Shown: positions 1 to 8,518 of the stretch, one piece after another
Layout of the letters: each line of letters opens with the position of its first letter
Position numbering within the stretch: position 1 is the first letter of the stretch
Origin: an uncultured Prevotellaceae bacterium
GTDB lineage: Bacteria > Bacteroidota > Bacteroidia > Bacteroidales > Muribaculaceae
DNA: 17,008 nucleotides
Reading direction: 5' to 3'
NCBI GenBank assembly: GCA_937892085.1
Contig: CALAVD010000471.1
Coordinates: 1 to 17,008, forward strand
Notes under the pieces: model-generated
The model's input: the letters and a program-made list of their open reading frames with translations, nothing else
Database searches by the model: none
Told to the model about the DNA's origin: nothing
Program-made: the position numbers and the translations under genes

Positions 1-4
1 CGAT

Positions 5-46
5 CTTCCACGTTCCACCTTCCACCTTCCACCTTCCACCTTCCAC
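5..46. repeat. Tandem 7-bp repeat (CTTCCAC x6)
   Basis: Six consecutive heptamers are visible. Five read CTTCCAC and the second reads GTTCCAC. The array may begin further left, outside the window. It ends only six bases before the ATG of the acyltransferase gene, so it fills the place where a leader or ribosome-binding site would be. The unit length of seven is not a multiple of three, but the array is not inside the reading frame as called, so copy changes would alter leader length rather than frame. It has no spacers and is not a CRISPR array. Confidence 0.9.
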
Positions 47-52
47 ATATTT

Positions 53-1060
53 ATGATTAAAACCCTCACATCCTGGCGTGGCATATTTGCCATTTGCATA
101 GTGTGTTACCACTTTGCAATGCATGAGTTTGACCAGATGACATACGCTGGTGTGACATTTTTTTTCATGCTCAGTGGTTTCCTGGTATCTTATAAGCACA
201 GCAACATAGATTCTTGGAAATCATTCTACTGGCGTCGCATGAAGCGTATCTTCCCCTTACACTGGCTGGTGCTTGCGGCGATGATAGTGCTCGACCTCGC
301 CATGATGCACAGGTTCCATTACGGGTGGGACCTGCCGCTGCATGTGTTGCTGCTGCAGTCGTGGGTGCCAAAAGCTGACGTTTTCTATAACTACAGCATC
401 CACTCGTGGTTCTTGAGTTCACTCATGTTTTGCGTCATTGTCACCCCATTGCTACTCAAGTTCTTCAATCGTGTGAGCATGAAGGAGGCATGGGCTGTTG
501 TGCTTGCTGCTTGTGTGGCAGTGGCTGCTGTTCTCCTATCTGCCAGTGACCAGTGGCACAGTTATCTCTATGTGTGTCCTGCCATTCGCTTGGTCGATTA
601 TTCCTTGGGAATGATGCTTGGTCGGTCACTGCGAGAGCGAGTCATGCCCAGTTCGATTTCTGTCCTTCGCGCCACCGTCAATGAACTGGTGCCTCTGGCA
701 GTGCTTGCGGTCTTTGTCGCTCTTCACGCCGGCGGCAGTACTGTTGCCTTGCAGCTTGAGGGCTCCGCTCTGTGGTGGCTGCCAGTGTCGATGCTCATAG
801 TGATGAGTACCATCCTCAACGGTCATGAAGGCGTGGTGGGCAAGTTGCTGTGCCTCAAGCCGCTGTTGTGGCTCGGAGGTATCAGTTTTGAGGTGTATCT
901 GTTGCAGAAGTTTGTCAACAACGCATTTTGCTACCTTGTGGCTCCGCTTTTTGGTCACTTTGGAGTGCTCATCTACGATTACAGCTTTGCCTGCACGCTG
1001 CCACTGCTCATCCTCACGGCATGGGCAGTGCATAAGCTAATGCATAATTCTTGTCGTTAA
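53..1060 (+). CDS. Acyltransferase 3 family integral membrane protein
   Basis: This 335-residue protein has about ten hydrophobic segments and looks like an Acyltransferase_3 (OafA/YrhL-like) membrane protein. These enzymes move acetyl or other acyl groups onto surface polysaccharides and similar exported molecules. Visible family marks are the N-terminal W8-R9-G10 with H20 in the first helix (family pattern R followed by a YH in helix one), the FFFMLSGFLVS segment at about residues 36-46, and the basic RRMKRIFP segment near residues 61-68. No SGNH extension is present, so it is the short, membrane-only form. The start at 53 is the first ATG after the heptamer repeat; no Shine-Dalgarno sequence is visible. 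It reads in the same direction as the T9SS genes but is separated from them by about 150 bases. The acceptor substrate cannot be read from sequence. Confidence 0.85.
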   Translation: MIKTLTSWRGIFAICIVCYHFAMHEFDQMTYAGVTFFFMLSGFLVSYKHSNIDSWKSFYWRRMKRIFPLHWLVLAAMIVLDLAMMHRFHYGWDLPLHVLLLQSWVPKADVFYNYSIHSWFLSSLMFCVIVTPLLLKFFNRVSMKEAWAVVLAACVAVAAVLLSASDQWHSYLYVCPAIRLVDYSLGMMLGRSLRERVMPSSISVLRATVNELVPLAVLAVFVALHAGGSTVALQLEGSALWWLPVSMLIVMSTILNGHEGVVGKLLCLKPLLWLGGISFEVYLLQKFVNNAFCYLVAPLFGHFGVLIYDYSFACTLPLLILTAWAVHKLMHNSCR

Positions 1061-1208
1061 GGGCATCTTTGGTGTTAGGTATTGCGAGCGTAAGTCTCAC
1101 ATAATGCGTAGTATGCGATATGTTGATTGCCCAAAAGCAAAAAGGAATAACGTCAAAATGTGCAATAACAGCCTTAAAAATGCGTTATTAATATAAGTTT
1201 TTACCGAA

Positions 1209-1952
1209 ATGAAGTTTTTTAATGCACGACATATTTCGTTTATTGCTCTGATTTTTACGGCTATAGCTGCTGTGGCTCAGGATAATGACAAAATCTTGAA
1301 CCGCCAGTATGCCGACTTGAAGCGCATTCATTATGGTTTCTCGGTGGGCGCTAATTTTCAGGACCTGCTGATTACCAACAACGGCTACATTAGCGATGAT
1401 GGCCAGTCGTGGTTTGCCGACATTCCCAACCATTCGCCAGGGTTTAGTGTGAATGTGCTCGCCGACTTACGTCTGGGAGAGCATTTCAACCTGAGGCTGT
1501 CGCCAGGTATGTACTTTGGCAACAAGGTGGTGAAATATTTCAACGCCACAGCCCCCGACGATGCCTTGGAACCCACAATTAAGAAACAGAGCCAGAACGT
1601 GAAAGCCACTTATATCGTGGTGCCGCTCGACCTGAAAGTGTCGTCGAAGCGTTATCACAACATCCGCCCTTATGTTACTGGTGGTGTGACAGGCGTTTAT
1701 GACTTGAGTAAGGAGCGCCCCGAGCAGTTGCGGCTCAAGGACTTCGACGTGATGCTCACGGTGGGCATGGGCTGCGATATCTACCTTCCCTTCTTCAAGC
1801 TGTGTCCCGAGGTGAAGTTCTGCTTCGGACTGATGAACCTGCTTGAGACCAACCGTCCCGACTTGCAGGACAACCCGGCAATGGAGGTGTTCACCAAAAG
1901 CGTGAGCAAAGTGAAAAACAACATGGTGGTTGTGACGTTTTATTTTGAATAA
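1209..1952 (+). CDS. porT: PorT-like outer-membrane protein of the type IX secretion system
   Basis: This 247-residue protein has an N-terminal signal peptide that probably ends at AAVAQ, around residue 24. The rest is alternating beta-strand sequence typical of a small outer-membrane barrel. Features that suggest PorT are the length, close to the ~245 residues of P. gingivalis PorT; the FSVGANFQDL strand near the N-terminus; the RPYVTGGVTGVYDLSK stretch in the middle; and a C-terminus ending in an aromatic-rich strand (VVVTFYFE). PorT is required for T9SS secretion in P. gingivalis, but its exact role is unsettled. The gene ends eight bases before the porP/sprF gene, so co-transcription is likely. 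The leader has no Shine-Dalgarno sequence, which is normal in Bacteroidota. A generic beta-barrel (porin_2 type) is the alternative, but position immediately upstream of porP supports PorT. Confidence 0.75.
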   Translation: MKFFNARHISFIALIFTAIAAVAQDNDKILNRQYADLKRIHYGFSVGANFQDLLITNNGYISDDGQSWFADIPNHSPGFSVNVLADLRLGEHFNLRLSPGMYFGNKVVKYFNATAPDDALEPTIKKQSQNVKATYIVVPLDLKVSSKRYHNIRPYVTGGVTGVYDLSKERPEQLRLKDFDVMLTVGMGCDIYLPFFKLCPEVKFCFGLMNLLETNRPDLQDNPAMEVFTKSVSKVKNNMVVVTFYFE

Positions 1953-1960
1953 AAAAGTTT

Positions 1961-2941
1961 ATGCGACGATATATTAAGACATTGCTTTTTTCAGCATCGC
2001 TGTTGCTTGCCGCTAATGGCTTTCAGGCAGTGGCGCAAATCGATGCGCAGCTCACCCAGTACTGGGCGCTGCCGTCGTATTATAACCCCAGCTCCATTGG
2101 CAATGTCGATTTCATCCATATCACTGCAGGCAGCAAACTGCAATGGATAGGCGTGAAGCACGCCCCAATGGATTTCTTGGCGATGGCCGATATGCCGTTC
2201 AAGTTCCTCGGCAAGCGCTGGGGCACTGGCGTGATGCTTCAACAGGAGAATGTGGGACTTTTCAGCACGCAGACCGTTGCCGCTCAAATCGCATGGAAGA
2301 AAAAAATGCTTGGCGGAACGCTTAGCGTGGGTGCTCAGGTGGGACTGCTCAACCAGTCGTTCAGGGGAGATAGTATCAGGGTACCCGAGAATGATAATTA
2401 TCACACCAGTGCCGACGACGCTATCCCTAAAGGCGTGGTCAACGGCAAGGCCCTCGATGTGGCGGCTGGCGTGACCTTCACCCACAAGTGGTTCTGGGTA
2501 GCCCTGTCGGGCACACACCTCACCGCTCCAACCATCAACATGAAGGCTGGCGAGAATGAGGAAGATTTATACCAGTTTGAAACTGGCCGCAACTTTTATT
2601 TAATGGCTGGTAGCAATATTCCTATTAAAAATACGTTAATTGAAATACAGCCCTCAGTATTGGTGAAGACCGACACTAAGTTCTGGCAATATGAGGCTAC
2701 TGCGCGGTTCCGCTACAACAAGTTTGTCTCGGCAGGTGTCGCCTATAGGCACAAAGATGCCGTGAGTGCTATGATTGGAGTGGAGTTGAAGAATTTCTTT
2801 GTGGGTTATGCCTACGACTTCCCCATCTCGGCGATGAACAAAGCCACGCACGGCAGCCATGAGCTGTTCTTGAACTATAACGTGAAGCTCAACATGGGCG
2901 AGGTGAACAAAAACAAGCACAAGAGCATCCGCATCATGTGA
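1961..2941 (+). CDS. porP: Type IX secretion system membrane protein PorP/SprF
   Basis: This 326-residue outer-membrane beta-barrel belongs to the PorP/SprF family. The signal peptide probably ends at AVAQ near residue 26. The mature start (IDAQLTQYWALPSYYNPSS) is the family hallmark: 'Q..QY...P..YNPA/S' followed by a glycine-rich strand. The C-terminal half has repeated strands such as FRYNKFVSAGVAYRHKDAVSAM and FFVGYAYDFPIS, also typical. In P. gingivalis PorP associates with the T9SS outer-membrane machinery and with PorE. In Flavobacterium, SprF paralogs serve individual adhesins. It lies between porT and gldK, as expected for the core locus copy rather than a cargo-linked paralog. Confidence 0.92.
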   Translation: MRRYIKTLLFSASLLLAANGFQAVAQIDAQLTQYWALPSYYNPSSIGNVDFIHITAGSKLQWIGVKHAPMDFLAMADMPFKFLGKRWGTGVMLQQENVGLFSTQTVAAQIAWKKKMLGGTLSVGAQVGLLNQSFRGDSIRVPENDNYHTSADDAIPKGVVNGKALDVAAGVTFTHKWFWVALSGTHLTAPTINMKAGENEEDLYQFETGRNFYLMAGSNIPIKNTLIEIQPSVLVKTDTKFWQYEATARFRYNKFVSAGVAYRHKDAVSAMIGVELKNFFVGYAYDFPISAMNKATHGSHELFLNYNVKLNMGEVNKNKHKSIRIM

Positions 2942-3003
2942 TGCCGCTATTGGGGCAATATAATTGACAACATATTTTTAGATAACATATTCTATAAAGT
3001 ATA

Positions 3004-4449
3004 ATGAAAAAGTTATTGATTTTTTTCTTTACGATAGTAGTGCTGGCTTCTTGCAGCGGAGTTCGCAAGTCTATCAACAGTGGAGGAGGTGAAGTCACCG
3101 GTGTGGGGGCAGTCACTTTTAATGAACCAACTCCTTATGGCATGGTGCTCATCGACTGTGGCTCAATGAAAGAGGGCCCCGCGATGCGCGACTCGTTGTG
3201 GGGTATCGACTCCACAGCACGAGGCGTGAGTGTTGATGCCTTCTGGATGGACGAGAACGAGGTTACCAATAGCAAGTATAAACAATTTGTGTATTGGGTG
3301 CGCGACTCTATCATCCGTGAGCGTCTTGCCGACCCGGCATTCGGTGGCAACGAGGAGTTTAAGATTGAGGAGGACAAAGATGGTAATCCCATCAAGCCTC
3401 ACCTCAACTGGAGCCGCAATATCCCCTGGAAGAACCCCAGCGAGGATGAGGAACGTGCAATTGAGAGCGTTTATCGCATCAATCCCATCACAGGTCAGAA
3501 AGAGCTTGACCCCCGTCAGATGAACTACCGCTATGAGGTGTATAATCTCACTGAGGCCGCCAAGCGCCGCAACCGCTTTGACCCCACTACCCGTGACTAC
3601 AACACCGACCACGCCGTGCCCACCACTAACCCCACCATCAGCAAGGACACCGCCTTTGTCGATGACGATGGCCGCATCATCCGCCAAACTATCACTCGTC
3701 CGTTGCAGAGCGAGTATGACTTCGTGAATACCTATATTGTAAATATCTTCCCCGATACAACATGCTGGATCAACGACTTTGAGAACAGCTACAACGAGCC
3801 TTACGTGCGCATGTATTTCGCCAATGGCAACTTCAACAGCCACCCTGTGGTGGGCGTGAGTTGGGAGCAGGCCAATGCCTTCTGCCACTGGCGCACCGAG
3901 TTCTTGAAGAAGTCGTTAGGCAAAGATGGCGTCTATATCGAGCCCTTCCGTCTGCCCACCGAGGCCGAGTGGGAGTTTGCGGCTCGTGCCGGCAAGAACG
4001 AGAACATCTATCCGTGGGACGGCAACATACCGCTCACCGAGGACGAAGGGTGCTTCTATGCCAACTTCAAGCCCAACGAAGGCAACTATGTGCGAGACGG
4101 AAGTATTATCACCTCACCTGTGGGGACCTACGAGCCCAACGACAACGGACTCTTTGACATGGCAGGTAACGTGAGCGAGTGGACCTCTACGAGCTACACC
4201 GAGAGTATTGACCGCATGACCAACGACCTGAACCCTGAGTATCGCTACAACGTGGCAAAGGAAGACCCCTACAAGATGTCGCGCAAGATTGTGCGTGGCG
4301 GCTCGTGGAAAGATGTGGCTCACAACATCCGCAGTGACATTCGCATGTGGGAATACCAGAATGAGCAACGCTCTTACATTGGCTTCCGCTGCGTGAGGAC
4401 CAAGGTGGGATTTGTTAAGTCGAAACGTAAAAACAACTGCTGCGACTAA
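3004..4449 (+). CDS. gldK: Type IX secretion system ring lipoprotein GldK/PorK
   Basis: This 481-residue lipoprotein contains a formylglycine-generating-enzyme-like (SUMF1) domain. The signal ends in a lipobox VLASC with C17. SUMF1 marks are FWMDENEVTNSKY near residues 80-92, PVVGVSWEQANAFC near 281-294, RLPTEAEWEFAARAG near 317-331, DMAGNVSEW near 386-394, and the final IVRGGSWKD and YIGFRCVR blocks. A long charged insert, rich in DPTTRDYNTD-like sequence, separates the first motif from the rest, as is usual in GldK/PorK. The protein forms, with GldN/PorN, the large periplasmic ring attached to the outer membrane, and is structural rather than enzymatic. It is followed by gldL after 40 bases. 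Confidence 0.95.
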   Translation: MKKLLIFFFTIVVLASCSGVRKSINSGGGEVTGVGAVTFNEPTPYGMVLIDCGSMKEGPAMRDSLWGIDSTARGVSVDAFWMDENEVTNSKYKQFVYWVRDSIIRERLADPAFGGNEEFKIEEDKDGNPIKPHLNWSRNIPWKNPSEDEERAIESVYRINPITGQKELDPRQMNYRYEVYNLTEAAKRRNRFDPTTRDYNTDHAVPTTNPTISKDTAFVDDDGRIIRQTITRPLQSEYDFVNTYIVNIFPDTTCWINDFENSYNEPYVRMYFANGNFNSHPVVGVSWEQANAFCHWRTEFLKKSLGKDGVYIEPFRLPTEAEWEFAARAGKNENIYPWDGNIPLTEDEGCFYANFKPNEGNYVRDGSIITSPVGTYEPNDNGLFDMAGNVSEWTSTSYTESIDRMTNDLNPEYRYNVAKEDPYKMSRKIVRGGSWKDVAHNIRSDIRMWEYQNEQRSYIGFRCVRTKVGFVKSKRKNNCCD

Positions 4450-4489
4450 AACTCAACGACAATAACTCATAACACATAGCAAATTATAT

Positions 4490-5623
4490 ATGGCTACTGA
4501 CAATAACAATTCAAAATTACAGCGCAAGAGGAAAAGGCAGATGGTGACCCAGCGCTTTTTCAACTTCGCTTATAGTATCGGTGCGGCAATCGTTATTTGG
4601 GGTGCGTTGTTCAAAATCTTGCACCTCCCTATGGGTAACTTGCTATTGACGATAGGTATGGGTACCGAGGTCCTCATGTTTATCATCACCGCATTTGAGC
4701 GTCCCGAGAAAGAATATCACTGGGAAGATGTGTTCCCAATTCTTGATAGTGGTGACCCCGAAGATAAGCCCGACTTCGCCGGGGGACCTGGTGGCAACGT
4801 GACCATCACTGGTGACATCAGCGGCGCCGAGGGTGGAGAGATTGCCATTGCGGCACCATCGCAAGTGCAGCATCAGCCAGGAACAGCAATTCACATCAGC
4901 GAGTTGCCAAGCGACGGCGCGCCAGCAGTGGTGGCGAGTCCCGAAGTTGCCGAGGCGATAGCTACTATGACTCAGGAAGATGTTAAAGCCGTGATGGGAC
5001 TGCCACAAGGCTTGCAGCTCACCGACGAGGAGACACAGTCGCTGAGCGAGAGCATCGCACGCATGAACGCCGCCAGCGACCAGCTCTCGAAGATGGCTGA
5101 ACTCACCGAGGCTACTCAGCAATACCTGAGCCAGATGGCCACCATCAGCGAGCAGATGCAGCGCCTGGGCGAGACCACTACCGCTCTCAATGAGGTGCAG
5201 CAGCAACTGCTTGGCAGCTACGAGGCTATCACAAGCAACAGCCAGAATATCTCGGAGAACACCACCGGCTATGTGGAGCAGATGGAAGCTCTGAACCGCA
5301 ATGTCACTGGTTTGAACACCATCTATGAGATTCAACTCAAGAGTATCTCGTCACAGCTCGACAGCATCGACCGCGTGAATAGCGGCTTGAAGGACATTCG
5401 CGACATGTATGAGAAGTCGGCAGCCGAGAGCGCACGCTATTGCGACGAGACCGAGAAGATGGCACACTACATGAAGCAGCTTAACTCGGTTTATGAGAAG
5501 ATGATCAACGCCATGACAGTGAACATGTACCAGCCCATGCCTGGTGCTATGCCCACCATGCCGCCCGTAAACATGCCTCAACCCGGCGACAACGACATGA
5601 TGGCTAACAATAATGTAGAATAA
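4490..5623 (+). CDS. gldL: Type IX secretion motor protein GldL/PorL
   Basis: This 377-residue inner-membrane protein has two transmembrane helices at about residues 24-42 and 49-68, then a long cytoplasmic part. The segment GALFKILHLP and the following TEVLMFIITAFERP are strongly GldL-like. K42, H45, E60 and E70 have the relative spacing of K27, H30, E49 and E59 that I recall in F. johnsoniae GldL, apart from a loop four residues shorter; the equivalent of E49 is the intramembrane glutamate linked to proton flow. After a Gly/Ala/Pro-rich linker (about 95-155) comes a long coiled-coil region (about 165-340), and the tail is Met/Pro-rich. GldL forms a pentamer around the GldM dimer and powers T9SS export. 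The gene is flanked by gldK and gldM with short gaps. Confidence 0.95.
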   Translation: MATDNNNSKLQRKRKRQMVTQRFFNFAYSIGAAIVIWGALFKILHLPMGNLLLTIGMGTEVLMFIITAFERPEKEYHWEDVFPILDSGDPEDKPDFAGGPGGNVTITGDISGAEGGEIAIAAPSQVQHQPGTAIHISELPSDGAPAVVASPEVAEAIATMTQEDVKAVMGLPQGLQLTDEETQSLSESIARMNAASDQLSKMAELTEATQQYLSQMATISEQMQRLGETTTALNEVQQQLLGSYEAITSNSQNISENTTGYVEQMEALNRNVTGLNTIYEIQLKSISSQLDSIDRVNSGLKDIRDMYEKSAAESARYCDETEKMAHYMKQLNSVYEKMINAMTVNMYQPMPGAMPTMPPVNMPQPGDNDMMANNNVE

Positions 5624-5638
5624 AATAGTTTTTAGCAA

Positions 5639-7219
5639 ATGGCTACTGGAAAAAATCAGTCACTGGCGAAAATGTCGCCACGCCAAAAGATGATAAACCT
5701 CATGTATATCGTCTTGACGGCCATGCTTGCGCTCAATGTGTCGAACGATGTGCTCAACGGCTTCAGCCAAGTGGAAGAAGGCTTGAAGCGCTCTAACCGC
5801 ACCATCACAGCGCGCAACATGCAGATGATGGCTCAACTCCAGGCTTTTTATAATGAAGACCAAGAACACGGTCTGCCACTGCTCAACTCGGGTAATGAGG
5901 TGAGAAATGTCACCGACAGCCTTTTCAACTACATCGACGAACTAAAATTGATGATTGTGAAAGAGGCCGACGGTCCAGCAGCTGATGTGGACCATATCAA
6001 AAACCGCGACAACCTTGATGCAGCCACCATTGTGATGCTTTCGTCAGACAGCAAGCGAGGCACCGAGCTGCGAATGCGCATCAACCGTTTCAAGAGTTTC
6101 GTCTCAAAATTTGTTGACGACCCCGATAAGTTGCGCAACATTGAGCAGGCACTCTCTACCGAGCCCTTCAAGGTGAATGCCGATATCAGTAACAAGAAAA
6201 CTTGGGAGGAGTCGATGTTTGAGAACATGCCCACCGTGGCAGCCATCTCGTTGCTCAGCAAGTTGCAGAACGACGTGCGCTATGCCGAGGGTGAGGTACT
6301 CAATCACCTGCTTAAACTCACTAATGTGGAAGACCTCAGCGACCTGAAGGTTAACTGGGTGGATGCGTTTGTCATTCCTCAATCGAGGGTGGTGATGCGT
6401 GGCTCGAAGTATCAGTCGCAGATTGTGCTTGCGGCAATCGACTCTACACAGCGCCCGGTGGTTTATGTTAATGGCTCGCGACTGAGCAATAACAAGGGAC
6501 TCTATGAAGTCACCGCCAGCCAGTCGGGAACCTTCGACTACTCGGGTTATATCGAAGTGGTGGGACAAGACGGACAGCTTATAAAGCGCGATTTCAAGTC
6601 GAGCTACACCGTCATCGACCCCATCGCCACAGTGAGCGCCACAATGATGAACGTGTTCTATGCCGGTATCGACAACCCGGTATCTATCTCTGTGCCAGGA
6701 ATTGGCAACGGCACGGTGAGTGCGACGATGACCAACGGCTCACTCGTGAAGAGTGGCGACGGATGGTTGGCACGTCCCTCGCAAGTGGGCGTGAATTGCG
6801 AGATTTCGGTGTCGGTTGAAATCGACGGCGTGAGGACCAATGTGGGCACTACCACCTTCAAGGCTCGCAAACTGCCTGACCCAACAGCTTATATCAGCTT
6901 GGGAGGTGACACACGCTTCAAGGGCGGGCGACAACCTATAGCTAAGGGGACTCTGTTAGGAGTAAACCAATTACATGCAGCTATCGATGACGGCTTGCTC
7001 GACATTGAGTTTACCGTAGTGAGCTTCGAGACTGTTACCTACGGCTCTATGGGAGAAGCAATTCCTGAGGTGTCGATGGGCAGCGCATTCTCTGAGCGTC
7101 AGAAGAATAGCTTCCGTCGCATGAAACGAGGCACTCGCTTCTTCATCACCCGCATCAAGGCGATAGGCCCCGACGGTGTAACTCGCGAGTTGCCGGCAAT
7201 GGATGTTACAGTGAATTAA
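5639..7219 (+). CDS. gldM: Type IX secretion motor protein GldM/PorM
   Basis: This 526-residue protein has one N-terminal transmembrane helix (about residues 18-36, MINLMYIVLTAMLALNVS) and a large periplasmic part. The P14-R15-Q16-K17 stretch before the helix matches the PRQK of F. johnsoniae GldM, so R15 corresponds to the functionally important R9 there (from memory). The periplasmic part should form the four stacked domains D1 to D4 known from GldM/PorM structures. Visible pieces include the helical first domain (to about residue 225) and the beta-rich later domains with VVMRGSKYQSQIVLAA and LPDPTAYISLGG. The shaft links the GldL motor to the GldK/GldN ring. The first ten bases of the gene (ATGGCTACTG) are identical to those of gldL. 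The gap from gldL is 15 bases and has no Shine-Dalgarno sequence. Confidence 0.95.
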   Translation: MATGKNQSLAKMSPRQKMINLMYIVLTAMLALNVSNDVLNGFSQVEEGLKRSNRTITARNMQMMAQLQAFYNEDQEHGLPLLNSGNEVRNVTDSLFNYIDELKLMIVKEADGPAADVDHIKNRDNLDAATIVMLSSDSKRGTELRMRINRFKSFVSKFVDDPDKLRNIEQALSTEPFKVNADISNKKTWEESMFENMPTVAAISLLSKLQNDVRYAEGEVLNHLLKLTNVEDLSDLKVNWVDAFVIPQSRVVMRGSKYQSQIVLAAIDSTQRPVVYVNGSRLSNNKGLYEVTASQSGTFDYSGYIEVVGQDGQLIKRDFKSSYTVIDPIATVSATMMNVFYAGIDNPVSISVPGIGNGTVSATMTNGSLVKSGDGWLARPSQVGVNCEISVSVEIDGVRTNVGTTTFKARKLPDPTAYISLGGDTRFKGGRQPIAKGTLLGVNQLHAAIDDGLLDIEFTVVSFETVTYGSMGEAIPEVSMGSAFSERQKNSFRRMKRGTRFFITRIKAIGPDGVTRELPAMDVTVN

Positions 7220-7257
7220 GCATCGCCATTGAGCGTGAATATAATATGGAATAACTC

Positions 7258-7276
7258 AGTTTTTGAACTAAAAACT
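7258..7276 (+). promoter_or_regulatory. Small stem-loop in the gldM-gldN gap
   Basis: AGTTTTT and AAAAACT form a perfect 7-bp stem around a five-base loop (GAACT). It ends seven bases before the gldN ATG. It is A/T only apart from two pairs and is not followed by a T-run, so it is a weak structure. It could influence gldN translation or transcript processing, or be chance in AT-rich spacer. Confidence 0.3.
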
Positions 7277-7283
7277 CAAAATA

Positions 7284-8414
7284 ATGAAATATCTAAAATT
7301 ATTTGCATTGGTATTAATTGTAGCTCTCGCATCGGGCAGCGCCACAGCTCAAGTTGTGAAAAGAAGCGGTGACGACCGTCGCGACAAGAAAGATGACAAT
7401 GGTGTGCAAGTGACGGGACGCCAGCAAGCTTTCTATGAGCAGAGGGAACCCAGCGAGGCCGACCTGCAATGGACTAAAGTGGTGTATCGCATTCTTGATC
7501 TCACTAAGGGAAAGAATGCTGCACTCTATTATCCTGAGGAACCCAACGAGGATGGTCAGAGCTTGTTCTTCATCATCATGCGTCTGCTTGCTAACAACCA
7601 AATCTCGGCCTATGAGTATCTTGGCGACCGCGAGATGTTCACCGACGATTATAAAGTGAAGGTGTCGGAGACCTTCGACCGTTTCCACGTGCTTTATAGC
7701 GAGGCAAAAGGTAGTACCGAGAAGAATCCAAAATATGCCGTAGAGGATGCTGATATCCCTGGCAACGAAATTTTAAGCTACTACATCATTGAGAAATGGG
7801 AGTTTGACACTCGCACTAACGCTATGCGCTCACGTGTTGACGCCCTCTGCCCAGTGCTCCACCGTGAAGACGGCTATGGGGGTGAGCCAGTGCCTTATCC
7901 CATGTTCTGGGTTAAGCTCAACGACATCAGGCCATATATCGCCCAGCAGTACATTTTCACCGACGACGACAACAACCTCACCAAGTACAACCTTGACGAC
8001 TTCTTCAAACTGAATATGTACACTGGCGACATCTACAAAGTGAAGAACCTGCAGAACAAATCGCTGTACCAGCTCTATCCCGACTCGGCAGCACTGAAGC
8101 ATGCTCAAGACTCCATTGAGGAGCGTCTGCACCGCTTCGACAAGAACCTGTGGGCGCCATCACGTCAAGAGCTCCAGGCGCAAGTAGAGGCTAAACGACG
8201 CCTTGAAGCGGAGCAAAACGGCGAAACTCTTGAGGAAGGCGAGACCGCTGTTGCCCAAGAAGAGAAGAAAGAGACTAAGAGCGTGAAGACCAAACGCGGC
8301 AGCAGCAGCGACAACAGCACCAAGAAAAAGACCACCAAGAAAAAAGTTCAAAAGCCCAAAGAGAGCAAGAGCTCTCAAAGCGGTGGTCGCTCGGTAAGAA
8401 ACCGAAAGCGATAG
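7284..8414 (+). CDS. gldN: Type IX secretion system protein GldN/PorN
   Basis: This 376-residue periplasmic protein has a signal peptide that probably ends at ATAQ near residue 23. The middle of the protein carries GldN-family sequence: DLQWTKVVYRILDLTKGKNAALYYP near residues 60-84, DGQSLFFIIMRLL, the WEFDTRTNAMRSRV stretch, PMFWVKLNDIRPYIAQ, and NLDDFFKLNMYTGDIYKVKN. GldN/PorN binds GldK/PorK to form the periplasmic ring and contacts the GldM/PorM shaft. From about residue 295 to 376 the protein is low complexity: first acidic (EEGETAVAQEEKKE), then very basic and Lys/Ser/Thr-rich, ending RSVRNRKR. This tail does not look like part of the folded domain. It is the last gene of the T9SS operon, followed by a terminator. 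Confidence 0.94.
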   Translation: MKYLKLFALVLIVALASGSATAQVVKRSGDDRRDKKDDNGVQVTGRQQAFYEQREPSEADLQWTKVVYRILDLTKGKNAALYYPEEPNEDGQSLFFIIMRLLANNQISAYEYLGDREMFTDDYKVKVSETFDRFHVLYSEAKGSTEKNPKYAVEDADIPGNEILSYYIIEKWEFDTRTNAMRSRVDALCPVLHREDGYGGEPVPYPMFWVKLNDIRPYIAQQYIFTDDDNNLTKYNLDDFFKLNMYTGDIYKVKNLQNKSLYQLYPDSAALKHAQDSIEERLHRFDKNLWAPSRQELQAQVEAKRRLEAEQNGETLEEGETAVAQEEKKETKSVKTKRGSSSDNSTKKKTTKKKVQKPKESKSSQSGGRSVRNRKR

Positions 8415-8439
8415 CCACAATTGCAAATAGATAATACAG

Positions 8440-8483
8440 CAGGCACACAATTTCATTCACCGATAATTGTGTGCCTGATTTTT
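8440..8483 (+). terminator. Rho-independent-type terminator after gldN
   Basis: A perfect 13-bp inverted repeat (CAGGCACACAATT and AATTGTGTGCCTG) surrounds a 12-base loop. It is followed by A then five Ts on the plus strand. It lies 26 bases after the gldN stop. It also sits beyond the 3' end of the converging menA gene, where the following minus-strand sequence is only moderately T-rich, so it may stop both transcripts but fits the plus strand better. Confidence 0.88.
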
Positions 8484-8518
8484 ATTCTTGAAAAATGTGC
8501 TTGACGCGCGCTTGTGCG

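Noticed and set aside
5..46. CRISPR-like array at the left edge
   Set aside because: The units are 7 bp and adjoin with no spacers.
1146..1189. AATAACG/CGTTATT inverted repeat before porT as a terminator or riboswitch
   Set aside because: A seven-pair AT-rich stem with a 30-base loop and no T-run is too weak to support either.
2969..2991. AACATATT direct repeat and TTGACA-like string before gldK
   Set aside because: Two 8-mers in AT-rich spacer with no well-spaced -10; the gap is only 62 bases in what is probably one operon.
3163..3888. Long antisense open frame (241 codons) within gldK
   Set aside because: It lies fully opposite a gene with clear family motifs and has no family features of its own; antisense open frames are common in this codon usage.
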